This document shows positions 12,796-21,163 of a stretch of 24,499 bases of DNA, in pieces (position 1 is the first letter of the stretch; each line of letters starts with the position of its first letter). Made by a program: the position numbers and the translations under genes. This DNA is from an uncultured Actinomycetes bacterium. GTDB taxonomy: Bacteria > Actinomycetota > Actinomycetes > Nanopelagicales > Nanopelagicaceae. The notes beneath the pieces are model-generated. The model made no database searches. It saw nothing but the letters and a program-made list of their open reading frames with translations, and was not told the origin of the DNA. Where the stretch lies: contig CAIYQS010000079.1 of assembly GCA_903928395.1 (NCBI GenBank), positions 1 through 24,499 of the forward strand. The letters run 5' to 3'.

Positions 12796-14537
12796 TGATC
12801 GTTCTCTATGGTGTTGCATTTGTTTCAGGGTTATTCACCATCCTTGCGCCATGCATCTGGCCGCTACTTCCCATAGTGCTTGCTGATGTTACGCAATCAA
12901 AGTCGAAGCGCCGCCCACTTGGAATAACAGCAGGGGTAGCTCTTTCATTTGCTTTCCTAACATTGGCAATTTCGGCTCTGGAAAGTTCCCTTGGGCTCAA
13001 TCCAAATGTGCTTCGGAAATTGGCAGTGGTAGTACTACTCGTTATCGGCGTATCCATGGTAGTTCCCGCTCTTTCGCGACGCATGGAAGCTTCAATATCA
13101 TCATTAAGCGGTCGATTTGGCGGAGTGGGGCGTAACCAACGGAGTGATTTCTCTGGCGGATTTATCACTGGATTGGCACTTGGGGTTGTATGGACCCCAT
13201 GTAGCGGTCCGATTTTGGCATCGGTTGCTACCTTGGCTGCAACAAATAAGGTCTCCTTGCAAGTTGTTTTTGTGACACTTTTCTATGTCGCAGGCGTGTC
13301 GATTCCACTCTTCGGCTTTGCTGTTGGCGGACAAAAATTGTTAGCAAAGTCCCGTCGGCTCTCCAAACACACTGGTCGAATTCAAATGGCATCAGGCGTC
13401 ATCATGATCCTTACGGCCGTGGCGATTTATACAAACTATGACAAGACCATCGAAGCGAAATTACTTAACGCCGTACCTTCCTACTCAAATGCATTGACCA
13501 AAATTGAAAGTGGATCCGGTGTAACCAAGGCACTAGCAAAACTCAAGGGCACCAAGGTGGTTCCATCGACCGTTACCGGAGATCAGTCCGGGTTATTTAA
13601 TGCCAACAGCAAAGCAGCAGAACTAACTGGTATCACCAAATGGTTGAATACATCGGGTCCAGAAACCCTTGCTTCGCTTAAAGGCAAAGTAGTGCTTGTA
13701 GATTTTTGGACTTACAGTTGCATTAACTGTTTGCGCACTTTGCCGCACGTAGAAGCGTGGTACAACAAGTATCACTCAGCGGGATTTGAAGTTATAGGCG
13801 TTAGCACTCCAGAGTTTGCATTTGAGAAGGATGCCGGCAATGTCAATTCTGCTATCAAGCGATACGGGATCCCTTATCCAGTTGCGCTGGATAATAACTA
13901 TGCAACATGGAATGCGTATAACAACGAATACTGGCCCGCCGAGTACCTGATCGATTCCACGGGAACTATTAGGCGTACCGAGTTTGGTGAAGGTAGCTAC
14001 TCGCAGACCGAAGAAGCGATTAGAGCCCTGTTGGCTCAGGCAGGAAAAAAGGTGTCAGCGCCACTTTCTAATCTGCCCGATATGACTCCACAGACTCAAC
14101 TCACTCCAGAGACTTACTTCGGAAGCAGTCGCGGACAATATGGCTACCCGGAGCCAAGTTATCCAAGTGGAACATTTACGATTCCGCTTCAAAAGACGAT
14201 TCCGATCGATCATTTTGCCTTCGGTGGTCGATGGACTGTTGCCCCGGATTTTGCTCAGGCATCAGTGGGATCTTCGCTCTCTGAACACTTCGGGGCATCA
14301 AAGGTCTACATGATTCTGAAGCCGGGGTCAGGAGCTGTAAACAAAGTCGCCGTCACATATGATGGCAAACCTCTCGTTGGAGCCCTGGCCGGAAGTGATG
14401 TTGTTAATGGTGTCATCACGGTTGACTCTGATCGGCTCTACAATATTTTTGATAGTGGCGCTGCAACCTCTGATGGAACTTTGCGCTTTACCTTCCTCAA
14501 TTCAGGCATACAAGCTTTCACCTTCACCTTCGGATAG
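12795..14537 (+). CDS. DipZ-like CcdA-thioredoxin fusion (extracytoplasmic thiol-disulfide protein)
   Basis: 580 residues in three parts. Part 1 is a CcdA/DsbD-type membrane domain (about 1-215) with the paired redox Cys in APCIWPLLP (C20) and WTPCSGPI (C136). Part 2 is a TlpA-like thioredoxin domain (about 285-410) with DFWTYSCINCLRTLPHVEAW, active site C309-I-N-C312. Part 3 is a C-terminal beta-rich domain (about 430-580) like the carbohydrate-binding-type end of Mycobacterium DipZ, with PLQKTIPIDHFAFGGRWTVA. The family carries reducing power from the cytoplasm across the membrane to proteins outside, for cytochrome maturation or disulfide repair. It is coupled to the CGNR gene upstream. 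Its actual target is unknown. It is slightly shorter than M. tuberculosis DipZ as I recall it. Confidence 0.88.
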   Translation: MIVLYGVAFVSGLFTILAPCIWPLLPIVLADVTQSKSKRRPLGITAGVALSFAFLTLAISALESSLGLNPNVLRKLAVVVLLVIGVSMVVPALSRRMEASISSLSGRFGGVGRNQRSDFSGGFITGLALGVVWTPCSGPILASVATLAATNKVSLQVVFVTLFYVAGVSIPLFGFAVGGQKLLAKSRRLSKHTGRIQMASGVIMILTAVAIYTNYDKTIEAKLLNAVPSYSNALTKIESGSGVTKALAKLKGTKVVPSTVTGDQSGLFNANSKAAELTGITKWLNTSGPETLASLKGKVVLVDFWTYSCINCLRTLPHVEAWYNKYHSAGFEVIGVSTPEFAFEKDAGNVNSAIKRYGIPYPVALDNNYATWNAYNNEYWPAEYLIDSTGTIRRTEFGEGSYSQTEEAIRALLAQAGKKVSAPLSNLPDMTPQTQLTPETYFGSSRGQYGYPEPSYPSGTFTIPLQKTIPIDHFAFGGRWTVAPDFAQASVGSSLSEHFGASKVYMILKPGSGAVNKVAVTYDGKPLVGALAGSDVVNGVITVDSDRLYNIFDSGAATSDGTLRFTFLNSGIQAFTFTFG

Positions 14538-14555
14538 CTAGACCTGAGGGTGAAG

Positions 14556-14561
14556 TAAGAT
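14556..14561 (+). promoter_or_regulatory. -10 box of the leaderless ZIP-transporter promoter
   Basis: TAAGAT (TANNNT) ends 6 nt before the ATG at 14568 with no ribosome site between. No convincing -35 is seen. Confidence 0.45.
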
Positions 14562-14567
14562 CACCCC

Positions 14568-15299
14568 ATGCATAAAGCGTTGTTGCTAGCGACCATTACA
14601 TCGGTTGCGACCGCGCTTGGAGGTTTCTTGGCTGTCAGGGTTCGGGATCGAACTCACATCATCTTGGGACTTGCCGCAGGGTTGATGCTTGGCCTTGTCT
14701 TCTTTGATCTAATTCCGAGCGTATTCGAAGACAATCCGACCCGTTTTGGGGGAGTTCGCTCTGTTGGGCTTGCAATCGTTCTTGGCTTTTTGATTCTTCA
14801 TTTTTCCGAGCGCTGGTTTGCAACGCACGAACCCTTTGACTCGCACCACGATAATGATCATGAGCACCATGCCGGTCGGCTTGCGGCCTTTGCGATGGCG
14901 GGCCATGTCTTCGCGGATGGGCTAGGGATCGGAGCGGCATTTAGAGTCTCTAGTTCACTTGGCTTAGCGGTGTTTGCGGCGATCATGGTTCATGCTTTTA
15001 GCGATGGGCTCAACACTGTTACCTTCTTAATCAGGGAAAAGATGTGGACTAAGAAGGCTCGTGGCTTGTTGATCGTTGATGCGATTGGTCGAATTGGTGG
15101 AGCTGCCGTCGGTTCATATGTTGCATTTGGTGCAAATTGGATTGCGCTTTACTTAGCGCTCTTTGCCGGATTTGTTATCTATATTGCAACATCACATATT
15201 TTGCCTGAAGCACATTCCAAGCACCCCTCCCGGTGGACCTTGGTAGCGACTATCACAGGCGTATTAATTATGTGGGCGGTTGTAGCTGGCGGAGCATAA
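14568..15299 (+). CDS. ZIP-family divalent metal transporter
   Basis: 243 residues, about eight membrane segments. ZIP proteins move zinc, iron or manganese into the cytoplasm. Seen: a first half with GLAAGLMLGLVFFDLIP; a His/Asp-rich loop (about 87-102: THEPFDSHHDNDHEHH) typical of metal sensing or collection; GHVFADGLGIG (112-122); and MVHAFSDGLNT (140-150), which carry the paired His/Asp metal site of transmembrane helices 4 and 5. A later helix has GFVIYIATSHILPEAH. Zinc is the most likely substrate but this is inference. It lies between uppS and glyS, a position that in mycobacteria holds zinc-regulator genes. The GNAT gene follows after 7 nt. Confidence 0.88.
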   Translation: MHKALLLATITSVATALGGFLAVRVRDRTHIILGLAAGLMLGLVFFDLIPSVFEDNPTRFGGVRSVGLAIVLGFLILHFSERWFATHEPFDSHHDNDHEHHAGRLAAFAMAGHVFADGLGIGAAFRVSSSLGLAVFAAIMVHAFSDGLNTVTFLIREKMWTKKARGLLIVDAIGRIGGAAVGSYVAFGANWIALYLALFAGFVIYIATSHILPEAHSKHPSRWTLVATITGVLIMWAVVAGGA

Positions 15300-15306
15300 T
15301 TCCCTT

Positions 15307-16659
15307 ATGTCCCTTTTAAATGACCGCGTTTATGACACGAATGAAGGCAAAACAGGAACATCGTTGGATCGAATCCGGAAGATTTTTCATTGCTCTATGG
15401 AGCACCTGAATTCAAAGGGCTCCGTCTTTGAATTTGGTAGCGGCGAGAATTTCTATTGGTTCAGCTCTGGGTTTGATGTTCCTTTCTTTAACCAAGTAAC
15501 GATTTACGATCGCAACGAAGAAGTTTTTGAAAAAGCGATAAAAAAGTTTTACGATCTCAATGTTGTTCACTCAGTTTTTCTTGGTGGCTCTGGTTTGCAT
15601 CATGCGCAAACTCTGCAGGCACGAGGCTATGTAAACCGCGGGGCAACTCCATTGATGGCGTATGCCTTAGATCCTAGTTTTGATCAGTACTCGATTCGCC
15701 CGGAACTTGAAGTTCGGCGGGTACAGAGTCGGGAAGATTTAGAGATTGCGCAACAACTTCTAACTTCTGGCTTTGACATGCCTCCTGAGATCGTCGCGGT
15801 CTATACCGAAGCGCTCTTTGGAAATCCTAATTCATTTCGTTACATCCTGTTAGATGGCGGTGTACCTGTCAGTACCACTCACCTCATCCGTACCGATAAA
15901 TTTTTAGGTTGCTTTGATGTCACAACCCCAGCAGATCATCAACGCAAGAGTTATGGTGATGAGTTGATGAAGTGGGTTTTCGCAACGCACGCTTCAATGG
16001 GTGACGAACTAGTAGTTTTGCAAGCCACTCTTGCCGGGCATTCCCTTTATCGGAAACGCAGTTTTCAATTCTTGGAGCATGTCCAAAGTTGGTATATGGA
16101 AGACACCAATCGGATGAAGCGCTTTACTCATCACGAATTACATTTTGATCCATACACATTGCGACCCCTCACTGAAACTGACAGCGAATTATTAGTTGGC
16201 TACTTAAATGACGCTGGCATGTCACAGTGGATGGGGATGCCTAGTCCATTTGAAGAGAAAGATTTTGCAGAACTACTCGCTCGCTGGCGCACAGCTCAAA
16301 AAAATGGATTAGGAATCAATTGGGTAATCGAAGAAGAGGGAGTCCCGGTTGGCATGATCGCTTGCCACCATACGGATTGGAAATTTAAAAGAACCGAAAT
16401 TGGGTATATGACGTTTGCCCCCAGTCGAGGAAGAGGAATTATTCCCAGCGTTACTAGGAGCGTGGCGGAGCTCTTGTTCAATGAATACCAGATGGAACGA
16501 GTTGAGGTTCGAACCGATGTTCATAACGAAGCCTCTAGACGAGCGGCCGAGAAAGCCGGGTTTACTCACGAGGGTTCGCTGCGACGCAACTTTCTCAATA
16601 AAGGAGAGGTATCAGATGATGCCATCTTCTCGATGATCAAGGACGATCTGGCAGGGTAA
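15307..16659 (+). CDS. Tandem GNAT N-acetyltransferase fusion
   Basis: 450 residues containing two acetyltransferase-like halves. After an N-terminal region (1-110) with FEFGSGENFYWF and YDRNEEVFEKA, the first GNAT-like domain (about 125-275) is degenerate: it has CFDVTTPADHQRKSYGDELM but a poor acetyl-CoA loop. The second (about 285-450) is a complete RimJ/RimL type with YTLRPLTETDSELL, EEEGVPVGMIACHH, EIGYMTFAPSRGRGIIPSVT and VEVRTDVHNEASRRAAEKAG, then FTHEGSLRRN. RimL-type enzymes acetylate protein N-termini or small molecules; the substrate here is unknown. The gene is 7 nt downstream of the ZIP transporter and probably in its transcript, although CATAAT ends 6 nt before its ATG and could provide a separate leaderless start. 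Confidence 0.82.
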   Translation: MSLLNDRVYDTNEGKTGTSLDRIRKIFHCSMEHLNSKGSVFEFGSGENFYWFSSGFDVPFFNQVTIYDRNEEVFEKAIKKFYDLNVVHSVFLGGSGLHHAQTLQARGYVNRGATPLMAYALDPSFDQYSIRPELEVRRVQSREDLEIAQQLLTSGFDMPPEIVAVYTEALFGNPNSFRYILLDGGVPVSTTHLIRTDKFLGCFDVTTPADHQRKSYGDELMKWVFATHASMGDELVVLQATLAGHSLYRKRSFQFLEHVQSWYMEDTNRMKRFTHHELHFDPYTLRPLTETDSELLVGYLNDAGMSQWMGMPSPFEEKDFAELLARWRTAQKNGLGINWVIEEEGVPVGMIACHHTDWKFKRTEIGYMTFAPSRGRGIIPSVTRSVAELLFNEYQMERVEVRTDVHNEASRRAAEKAGFTHEGSLRRNFLNKGEVSDDAIFSMIKDDLAG

Positions 16660-16720
16660 ACTTGGCGCTACTTGCGACCAGCAAGCCAGCCGACAGCCAG
16701 CCGGATTAAAGGAGCACCAC

Positions 16721-18100
16721 ATGGCCGCAGATCGTTTAGAAACCATTGTTAGCCTCGCCAAGCGGCGCGGTTTTGTTTATCCCTCCTCGGAAATTTACGG
16801 CGGATTGCGCGCTGCATGGGATTACGGCCCACTGGGCGTAGAGCTCAAGAATAATGTGAAGCGCCAATGGTGGAAATCTATGGTGCAGGGTCGCGAGGAC
16901 GTCGTTGGATTGGATTCTTCGGTCATTCTGGCCCCTGAAGTCTGGCAAGCATCTGGCCACATCGAAACATTCTCGGACCCACTCACCGAGTGCACCGCTT
17001 GTCATAAGCGCTATCGCGCCGACCATCTGGAAGAAGCTTTTGAGGCAAAGAACAAGCGCAAGCCAACATCTATCGAAGAGATTGGTTGTCCAAACTGCGG
17101 CAACAAAGGCAAATTCACGACGCCACGCCAATTTTCTGGCCTGCTCAAAACTTACCTTGGCGCCGTCGAGGACGAGTCTGGTCTTGCCTACCTTCGCCCA
17201 GAAACCGCGCAGGGTATTTTCATTAACTTTGAAAACGTTGCGACTACATCGCGAAAGAAGCCACCATTTGGAATCGGCCAGATTGGAAAGTCTTTCCGCA
17301 ATGAGATCACTCCTGGAAATTTCATTTTCCGCACCCGCGAATTTGAGCAGATGGAGATGGAGTACTTCGTCGTTCCCGGAACTGACGAAGAATGGCACCA
17401 ATATTGGATCGACACTCGCTTAGCTTGGTACACCGAGTTGGGAATTAATCCAGATCGCTTGCGCTTGTTTGAACATCCGAAAGAAAAGTTATCGCATTAC
17501 TCCAAACGTACCGTTGATATCGAGTACAAATTCGAATTCAATGGCACCGAATGGGGAGAGTTAGAAGGAATCGCTTCACGCACTGACTTCGATCTCAAAG
17601 CACATAGCGCCGCTTCAGGTAAAGATTTGTCGTGGTTTGATCAAGAGAAGAACGAACGCTGGACCCCTTTTGTCATCGAACCTGCGGCAGGCGTCGATCG
17701 CTGCACCCTGACTTTTATGATGGATGCATTTACTGAGGATGAAGCTCCCAACTCCAAGGGCGAAATGGAAAAACGAGCGGTCATGAAACTTGATCATCGT
17801 TTAGCTCCCATCAAAGTTGCAGTGCTTCCGCTTTCTCGCAATGCTGATCTTTCGCCAAAAGCTCGCGATTTGGCAGCAGAACTTCGCAAGAATTGGTCAG
17901 TCGATTTTGATGACGCGGGCGCAATTGGTCGTCGCTACCGCCGTCAAGACGAAGTCGGTACTCCATATTGCATCACCATTGACTTCGAATCTCTCGAAGA
18001 TCATGCAGTGACTATTCGCGATCGCGACACCATGGCGCAAGAGCGAATTGGTATCGATCAAGTGCAAGCTTGGTTGGCGCCTCGACTTATTGGAGCCTAA
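16721..18100 (+). CDS. glyS: Glycyl-tRNA synthetase (alpha2 type)
   Basis: 459 residues, normal for the dimeric class II enzyme that charges tRNA-Gly. Seen: an N-terminal LAKRRGFVYPSSEIYGG and WDYGPLGVELKNNV; a zinc-binding insertion with C91, C94, C123 and C126; YLRPETAQGIFINFENV; motif 2 in IGKSFRNEITPG and FRTREFEQMEMEYF; motif 3 in FVIEPAAGVDRCTL; and a C-terminal anticodon-binding domain starting KLDHRLAPIKVAVLPL. A clear ribosome site AAAGGAG lies 6 nt before the ATG. dusB starts 5 nt after the stop, so the two are co-transcribed. Confidence 0.96.
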   Translation: MAADRLETIVSLAKRRGFVYPSSEIYGGLRAAWDYGPLGVELKNNVKRQWWKSMVQGREDVVGLDSSVILAPEVWQASGHIETFSDPLTECTACHKRYRADHLEEAFEAKNKRKPTSIEEIGCPNCGNKGKFTTPRQFSGLLKTYLGAVEDESGLAYLRPETAQGIFINFENVATTSRKKPPFGIGQIGKSFRNEITPGNFIFRTREFEQMEMEYFVVPGTDEEWHQYWIDTRLAWYTELGINPDRLRLFEHPKEKLSHYSKRTVDIEYKFEFNGTEWGELEGIASRTDFDLKAHSAASGKDLSWFDQEKNERWTPFVIEPAAGVDRCTLTFMMDAFTEDEAPNSKGEMEKRAVMKLDHRLAPIKVAVLPLSRNADLSPKARDLAAELRKNWSVDFDDAGAIGRRYRRQDEVGTPYCITIDFESLEDHAVTIRDRDTMAQERIGIDQVQAWLAPRLIGA

Positions 18101-18105
18101 CTTCT

Positions 18106-19272
18106 GTGATCACCAAGGTTGCCCCACTTCGTTTACCGATTGCTAATGGGCAATTCGCGGGCAATGAAGTAGTCCTGGATACGCCAGTAGTTCTGGCACC
18201 AATGGCAGGAATAACCAACTCGGCATTTAGAACGCTCTGTCGTGAGCAAGGGGCAGGGCTATTTGTCTCTGAAATGGTAACCGCTAGAGCGCTGATCGAA
18301 CGTCACCCCGAAACGTTGCGTTTAATTACTCCTGGGAAAGGCGAGACTCCAAGATCTGTGCAGCTTTATGCGGTTGACCCAACGGTTGTCAGTCAGGCGA
18401 TAGATTTATTGGGAGCCGAAAATTTGGCGGATCACATCGACCTCAATTTTGGATGTCCCGTGCCTAAGGTAACCCGACGTGGCGGGGGAGCAGCGCTTCC
18501 CTATAAACGCAATCTCTTTAGTGCGATTGTCGGGTCATCTGTCAATGCAGCAGCAAAATATGGAATTCCTGTCACCGTAAAAATGCGTGTTGGTATCGAT
18601 AGCGATCACCATACATACCTGGAAGCCGCCAAATCCGCCGCTGATTTAGGTGTTGCCTGGGTTGCATTGCACGCACGAACAGCAGAGCAGATGTATGAAG
18701 GTCAAGCAGATTGGTCACGCATCGCAAATCTGGTTGAACACTTGGCACCAACTGGAGTTCCAGTATTAGGTAACGGAGACATCTGGACTGGTGCCGACGG
18801 ATTGCGAATGGTGCAAGAAACCGGGTGCGCTGGAGTAGTTGTTGGCCGGGGTTGCCTCGGTCGCCCGTGGCTATTTGCAGACTTGGTTGCGGCATTCAAT
18901 GGTGAACCGACGCCAGAACTTCCTTCGCTCTTTACCGTTCGCAGCGTTATGTACCGCCATGGGGAATTGCTCGTAGAGTTCTTTGAAAGTGAAGGCCGCG
19001 CAATGCGTGATCTGCGAAAACATATGGCTTGGTACCTCAAAGGATTTTCGGTACCACGTGAACTTCGTGCTGGATTTGGCATGGTTGCATCACTCGGAGA
19101 ACTAGAACATTTGCTCTCTCAACTTGAGGATCAGCCTTACCCGACGCTAATAGCAGAATCACCACGTGGTCGTCGCAGTCACGGTCGTGCGGTACATCTT
19201 CCAGATGGTTGGCTCAACGATCCCGATGAATTCGCCTCCATCACAATTGATGATGCGGTTTCTGGCGGTTGA
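18106..19272 (+). CDS. dusB: tRNA-dihydrouridine synthase B
   Basis: 388 residues from GTG 18106, with GGAG (18092-18095) 10 nt upstream. A longer frame from TTG 18070 would overlap glyS and adds unconserved residues. Dus enzymes use FMN and NADPH to reduce uridine to dihydrouridine in the tRNA D-loop. Seen: an FMN-binding barrel with VVLAPMAGITNSAFRTLC, IDLNFGCPVPKV with catalytic C117, RRGGGAALPYK, VTVKMRVGID, VALHARTAEQMYEG, VPVLGNGDIWTGADG and VVVGRGCLGRPWLF, then a helical tRNA-binding domain with EGRAMRDLRKHMAWYLKG. Its stop is 2 nt from the start of the YdcF-like gene. Confidence 0.94.
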   Translation: MITKVAPLRLPIANGQFAGNEVVLDTPVVLAPMAGITNSAFRTLCREQGAGLFVSEMVTARALIERHPETLRLITPGKGETPRSVQLYAVDPTVVSQAIDLLGAENLADHIDLNFGCPVPKVTRRGGGAALPYKRNLFSAIVGSSVNAAAKYGIPVTVKMRVGIDSDHHTYLEAAKSAADLGVAWVALHARTAEQMYEGQADWSRIANLVEHLAPTGVPVLGNGDIWTGADGLRMVQETGCAGVVVGRGCLGRPWLFADLVAAFNGEPTPELPSLFTVRSVMYRHGELLVEFFESEGRAMRDLRKHMAWYLKGFSVPRELRAGFGMVASLGELEHLLSQLEDQPYPTLIAESPRGRRSHGRAVHLPDGWLNDPDEFASITIDDAVSGG

Positions 19273-19274
19273 TC

Positions 19275-19901
19275 GTGTTTCTCTTTAAAATCATTCGCCG
19301 CATTTTCGCCGCAATTTTCTTGGTAATAATTGTCGTACCTCTTTATGTATCCACTCAGATCTGGTGGACAGCTCATCACCCTGCAATCAAGCAGAGCGAT
19401 GTAATCGTTGTCCTGGGTGCTGCGCAAGATAATGGAAAGCCGACTCCAATTCTTTCGGAACGGATTACGCAGGCGCGATTGGCCCTTGAATCTGGTTTAG
19501 CCCCACTGATCATTACTGTCGGTGGTGGCCAGAAAGGTGACCTTTCAACGGAGGCTGCCGCTAGTCGTAACACGCTTATTGCACAGCATGTGCCCCGTAA
19601 GGACGTTATCTCTATACCGATCGGCAAAGACACACTGACCAGCACGGTTGCTTACGTGAGTTATATGAAATTGCACCACCTCACCAGCGTGATCATTTCG
19701 ACGGATTCCTATCACTGCTACCGCGCGATGACAGAAGCTCGGGATCTTGGGGTATCGACCACCTGCGCCTCTTCCCAGAGCGGTCCGGGTTCCCTCAAGA
19801 CAACCGGAATTCGCTACATCGTCCGCGAAACAGGGGCTTATTTGGCCTACGAAACCGTTGGTCGATTTGGGATTCACCTCAGCGATCAAATTAAGAAATA
19901 G
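19275..19901 (+). CDS. YdcF/SanA-family membrane protein (DUF218)
   Basis: 208 residues from GTG 19275; a TTG at 19269 overlapping the dusB stop is an alternative. An N-terminal membrane anchor (about 4-25) precedes a DUF218 domain with DVIVVLGAAQDNGKPTPIL, SERITQARLALESGLAPLII, TVGGGQ, LSTEAAASRNTLI, DTLTSTVAYVSYM and VIISTDSYHCYRAM. SanA/ElyC relatives affect envelope integrity, vancomycin resistance and wall-precursor metabolism in Gram-negative bacteria, but the biochemical activity is not settled. The domain probably faces outward. It is in the dusB operon; dgt follows after 12 nt. Confidence 0.86.
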   Translation: MFLFKIIRRIFAAIFLVIIVVPLYVSTQIWWTAHHPAIKQSDVIVVLGAAQDNGKPTPILSERITQARLALESGLAPLIITVGGGQKGDLSTEAAASRNTLIAQHVPRKDVISIPIGKDTLTSTVAYVSYMKLHHLTSVIISTDSYHCYRAMTEARDLGVSTTCASSQSGPGSLKTTGIRYIVRETGAYLAYETVGRFGIHLSDQIKK

Positions 19902-19913
19902 GCTTAGCCTCTT

Positions 19914-21158
19914 ATGGTTCTTCGACAAGCACTTGAGTCACCCGGGTACACAGACAGCGATCGCGATCGTTTTCTGAATGAACCAGCCAAACGGCTGGGG
20001 CGCACCGAGTTTGCGCGTGATCGTGCCCGCATCATCCACTCCTTTGCACTTCGCCGCTTGGCTGCCAAGACTCAGGTGGCTGTCCCATGGCTGGCCGACT
20101 TTCCACGAACTCGGTTGTCACACTCCCTTGAATGCGCGCAAGTTGGTCGCGAACTTGGCTGGGCGCTCGGTGCAGATCCGGATTTGATGGAAGGCGCTTG
20201 TTTAGCGCACGACATTGGTCACCCCCCCTTTGGTCACAATGGTGAAGACGCACTCAATGCAGTCTCCCAGGAATGCGGCGGATTTGAAGGCAATGCCCAG
20301 TCATTCCGCTTGCTGGTGCGGCTGGAGGCAAAGACGGTTGATGAATCGGGCCGGTCGGTTGGATTAAATCTCACTCGAGCTTCACTCGATGCAGCGACAA
20401 AGTACCCATGGCCACGTGAAGTCAATAATAAGAAATTCGGCGTTTACGACGATGATCAAGAAGTTTTTAATTGGGTTCGCGCTGGTGCACCTAGCCGCCG
20501 GCAAGCTATGGAAGCACAAATCATGGATTGGTCGGATGATGTTGCTTACAGCGTTCACGATTTAGAAGATGCACTCGTGACTGGTCATGTAAAACTGGAA
20601 CAACTGAGCGATGACGTCGCGGATTTGTACGCTGTGGCACAAGGTTCCTATATGAGTGATATGACTGAAGGTGAAGCACAAGATGCGCTCGCGATATTAC
20701 AAGCCCTCTCTTGTTGGCCAAAGAATTACGATGGCTCACATCGTCATCTAGCACGTTTGAAGGATCTGGCTTCGCAACTCGTCGGACGGTTTGCGCTTGC
20801 TGCCGAAAGTGCAACGCGTGATCAATACGGTGATGGACCGCTGACTCGCTATAACGCAAACCTTGTTGTTCCAAGAGCGCAACGCATTGAAGTAGCAATC
20901 CTCAAATCCATCGCAACTTTTTATGTGATTAATGCCGCCGCCTCGCAGGAACGCTATGCCGATCAGCAGATACTGATTAAGTCGTTGGTGGAAATGGTCC
21001 TTGAGCAAGCACCTGCCTCACTGGATTCTTTCTTCTTAGATGATTGGAAGCGCGCAACAAATTATGAAGAAAAGTTGCGCGTAGTAGTGGATCAGGTAGC
21101 GTCATTGACTGACCCGGGCGCTTACGCGCTGCATGCAGCACTAGGAAGTCTAAGATAG
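19914..21158 (+). CDS. dgt: Deoxyguanosinetriphosphate triphosphohydrolase-like protein
   Basis: 414 residues. HD-domain dNTPases release triphosphate from dNTPs and so restrain or balance the dNTP pool. The metal site is complete: RLSHSLECAQVGREL (H70), CLAHDIGHPPFGHNG (H99, D100) and DWSDDVAYSVHDLEDAL for the last Asp. The N-terminal RTEFARDRARIIHSFALRRL is typical of the bacterial Dgt-like group. It precedes dnaG directly, as in mycobacteria, which ties nucleotide-pool control to replication. dnaG starts 5 nt after the stop. Confidence 0.93.
   Translation: MVLRQALESPGYTDSDRDRFLNEPAKRLGRTEFARDRARIIHSFALRRLAAKTQVAVPWLADFPRTRLSHSLECAQVGRELGWALGADPDLMEGACLAHDIGHPPFGHNGEDALNAVSQECGGFEGNAQSFRLLVRLEAKTVDESGRSVGLNLTRASLDAATKYPWPREVNNKKFGVYDDDQEVFNWVRAGAPSRRQAMEAQIMDWSDDVAYSVHDLEDALVTGHVKLEQLSDDVADLYAVAQGSYMSDMTEGEAQDALAILQALSCWPKNYDGSHRHLARLKDLASQLVGRFALAAESATRDQYGDGPLTRYNANLVVPRAQRIEVAILKSIATFYVINAAASQERYADQQILIKSLVEMVLEQAPASLDSFFLDDWKRATNYEEKLRVVVDQVASLTDPGAYALHAALGSLR
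21151..21156 (+). promoter_or_regulatory. -10 box of a leaderless dnaG promoter
   Basis: TAAGAT (TANNNT) at the very end of dgt ends 7 nt before the dnaG ATG at 21164, with no ribosome site between. dnaG may be read both from the operon and from here. Confidence 0.4.
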
Positions 21159-21163
21159 CCCTC

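Noticed and set aside
16736..17401. 221-residue minus-strand frame within glyS
   Set aside because: It lies entirely opposite the conserved GlyRS catalytic region, has no recognisable domain and no start signals; a shadow frame.
18070..18105. TTG start for dusB inside glyS
   Set aside because: The GTG at 18106 has a suitable GGAG upstream and removes a 31-nt overlap with the conserved end of glyS.
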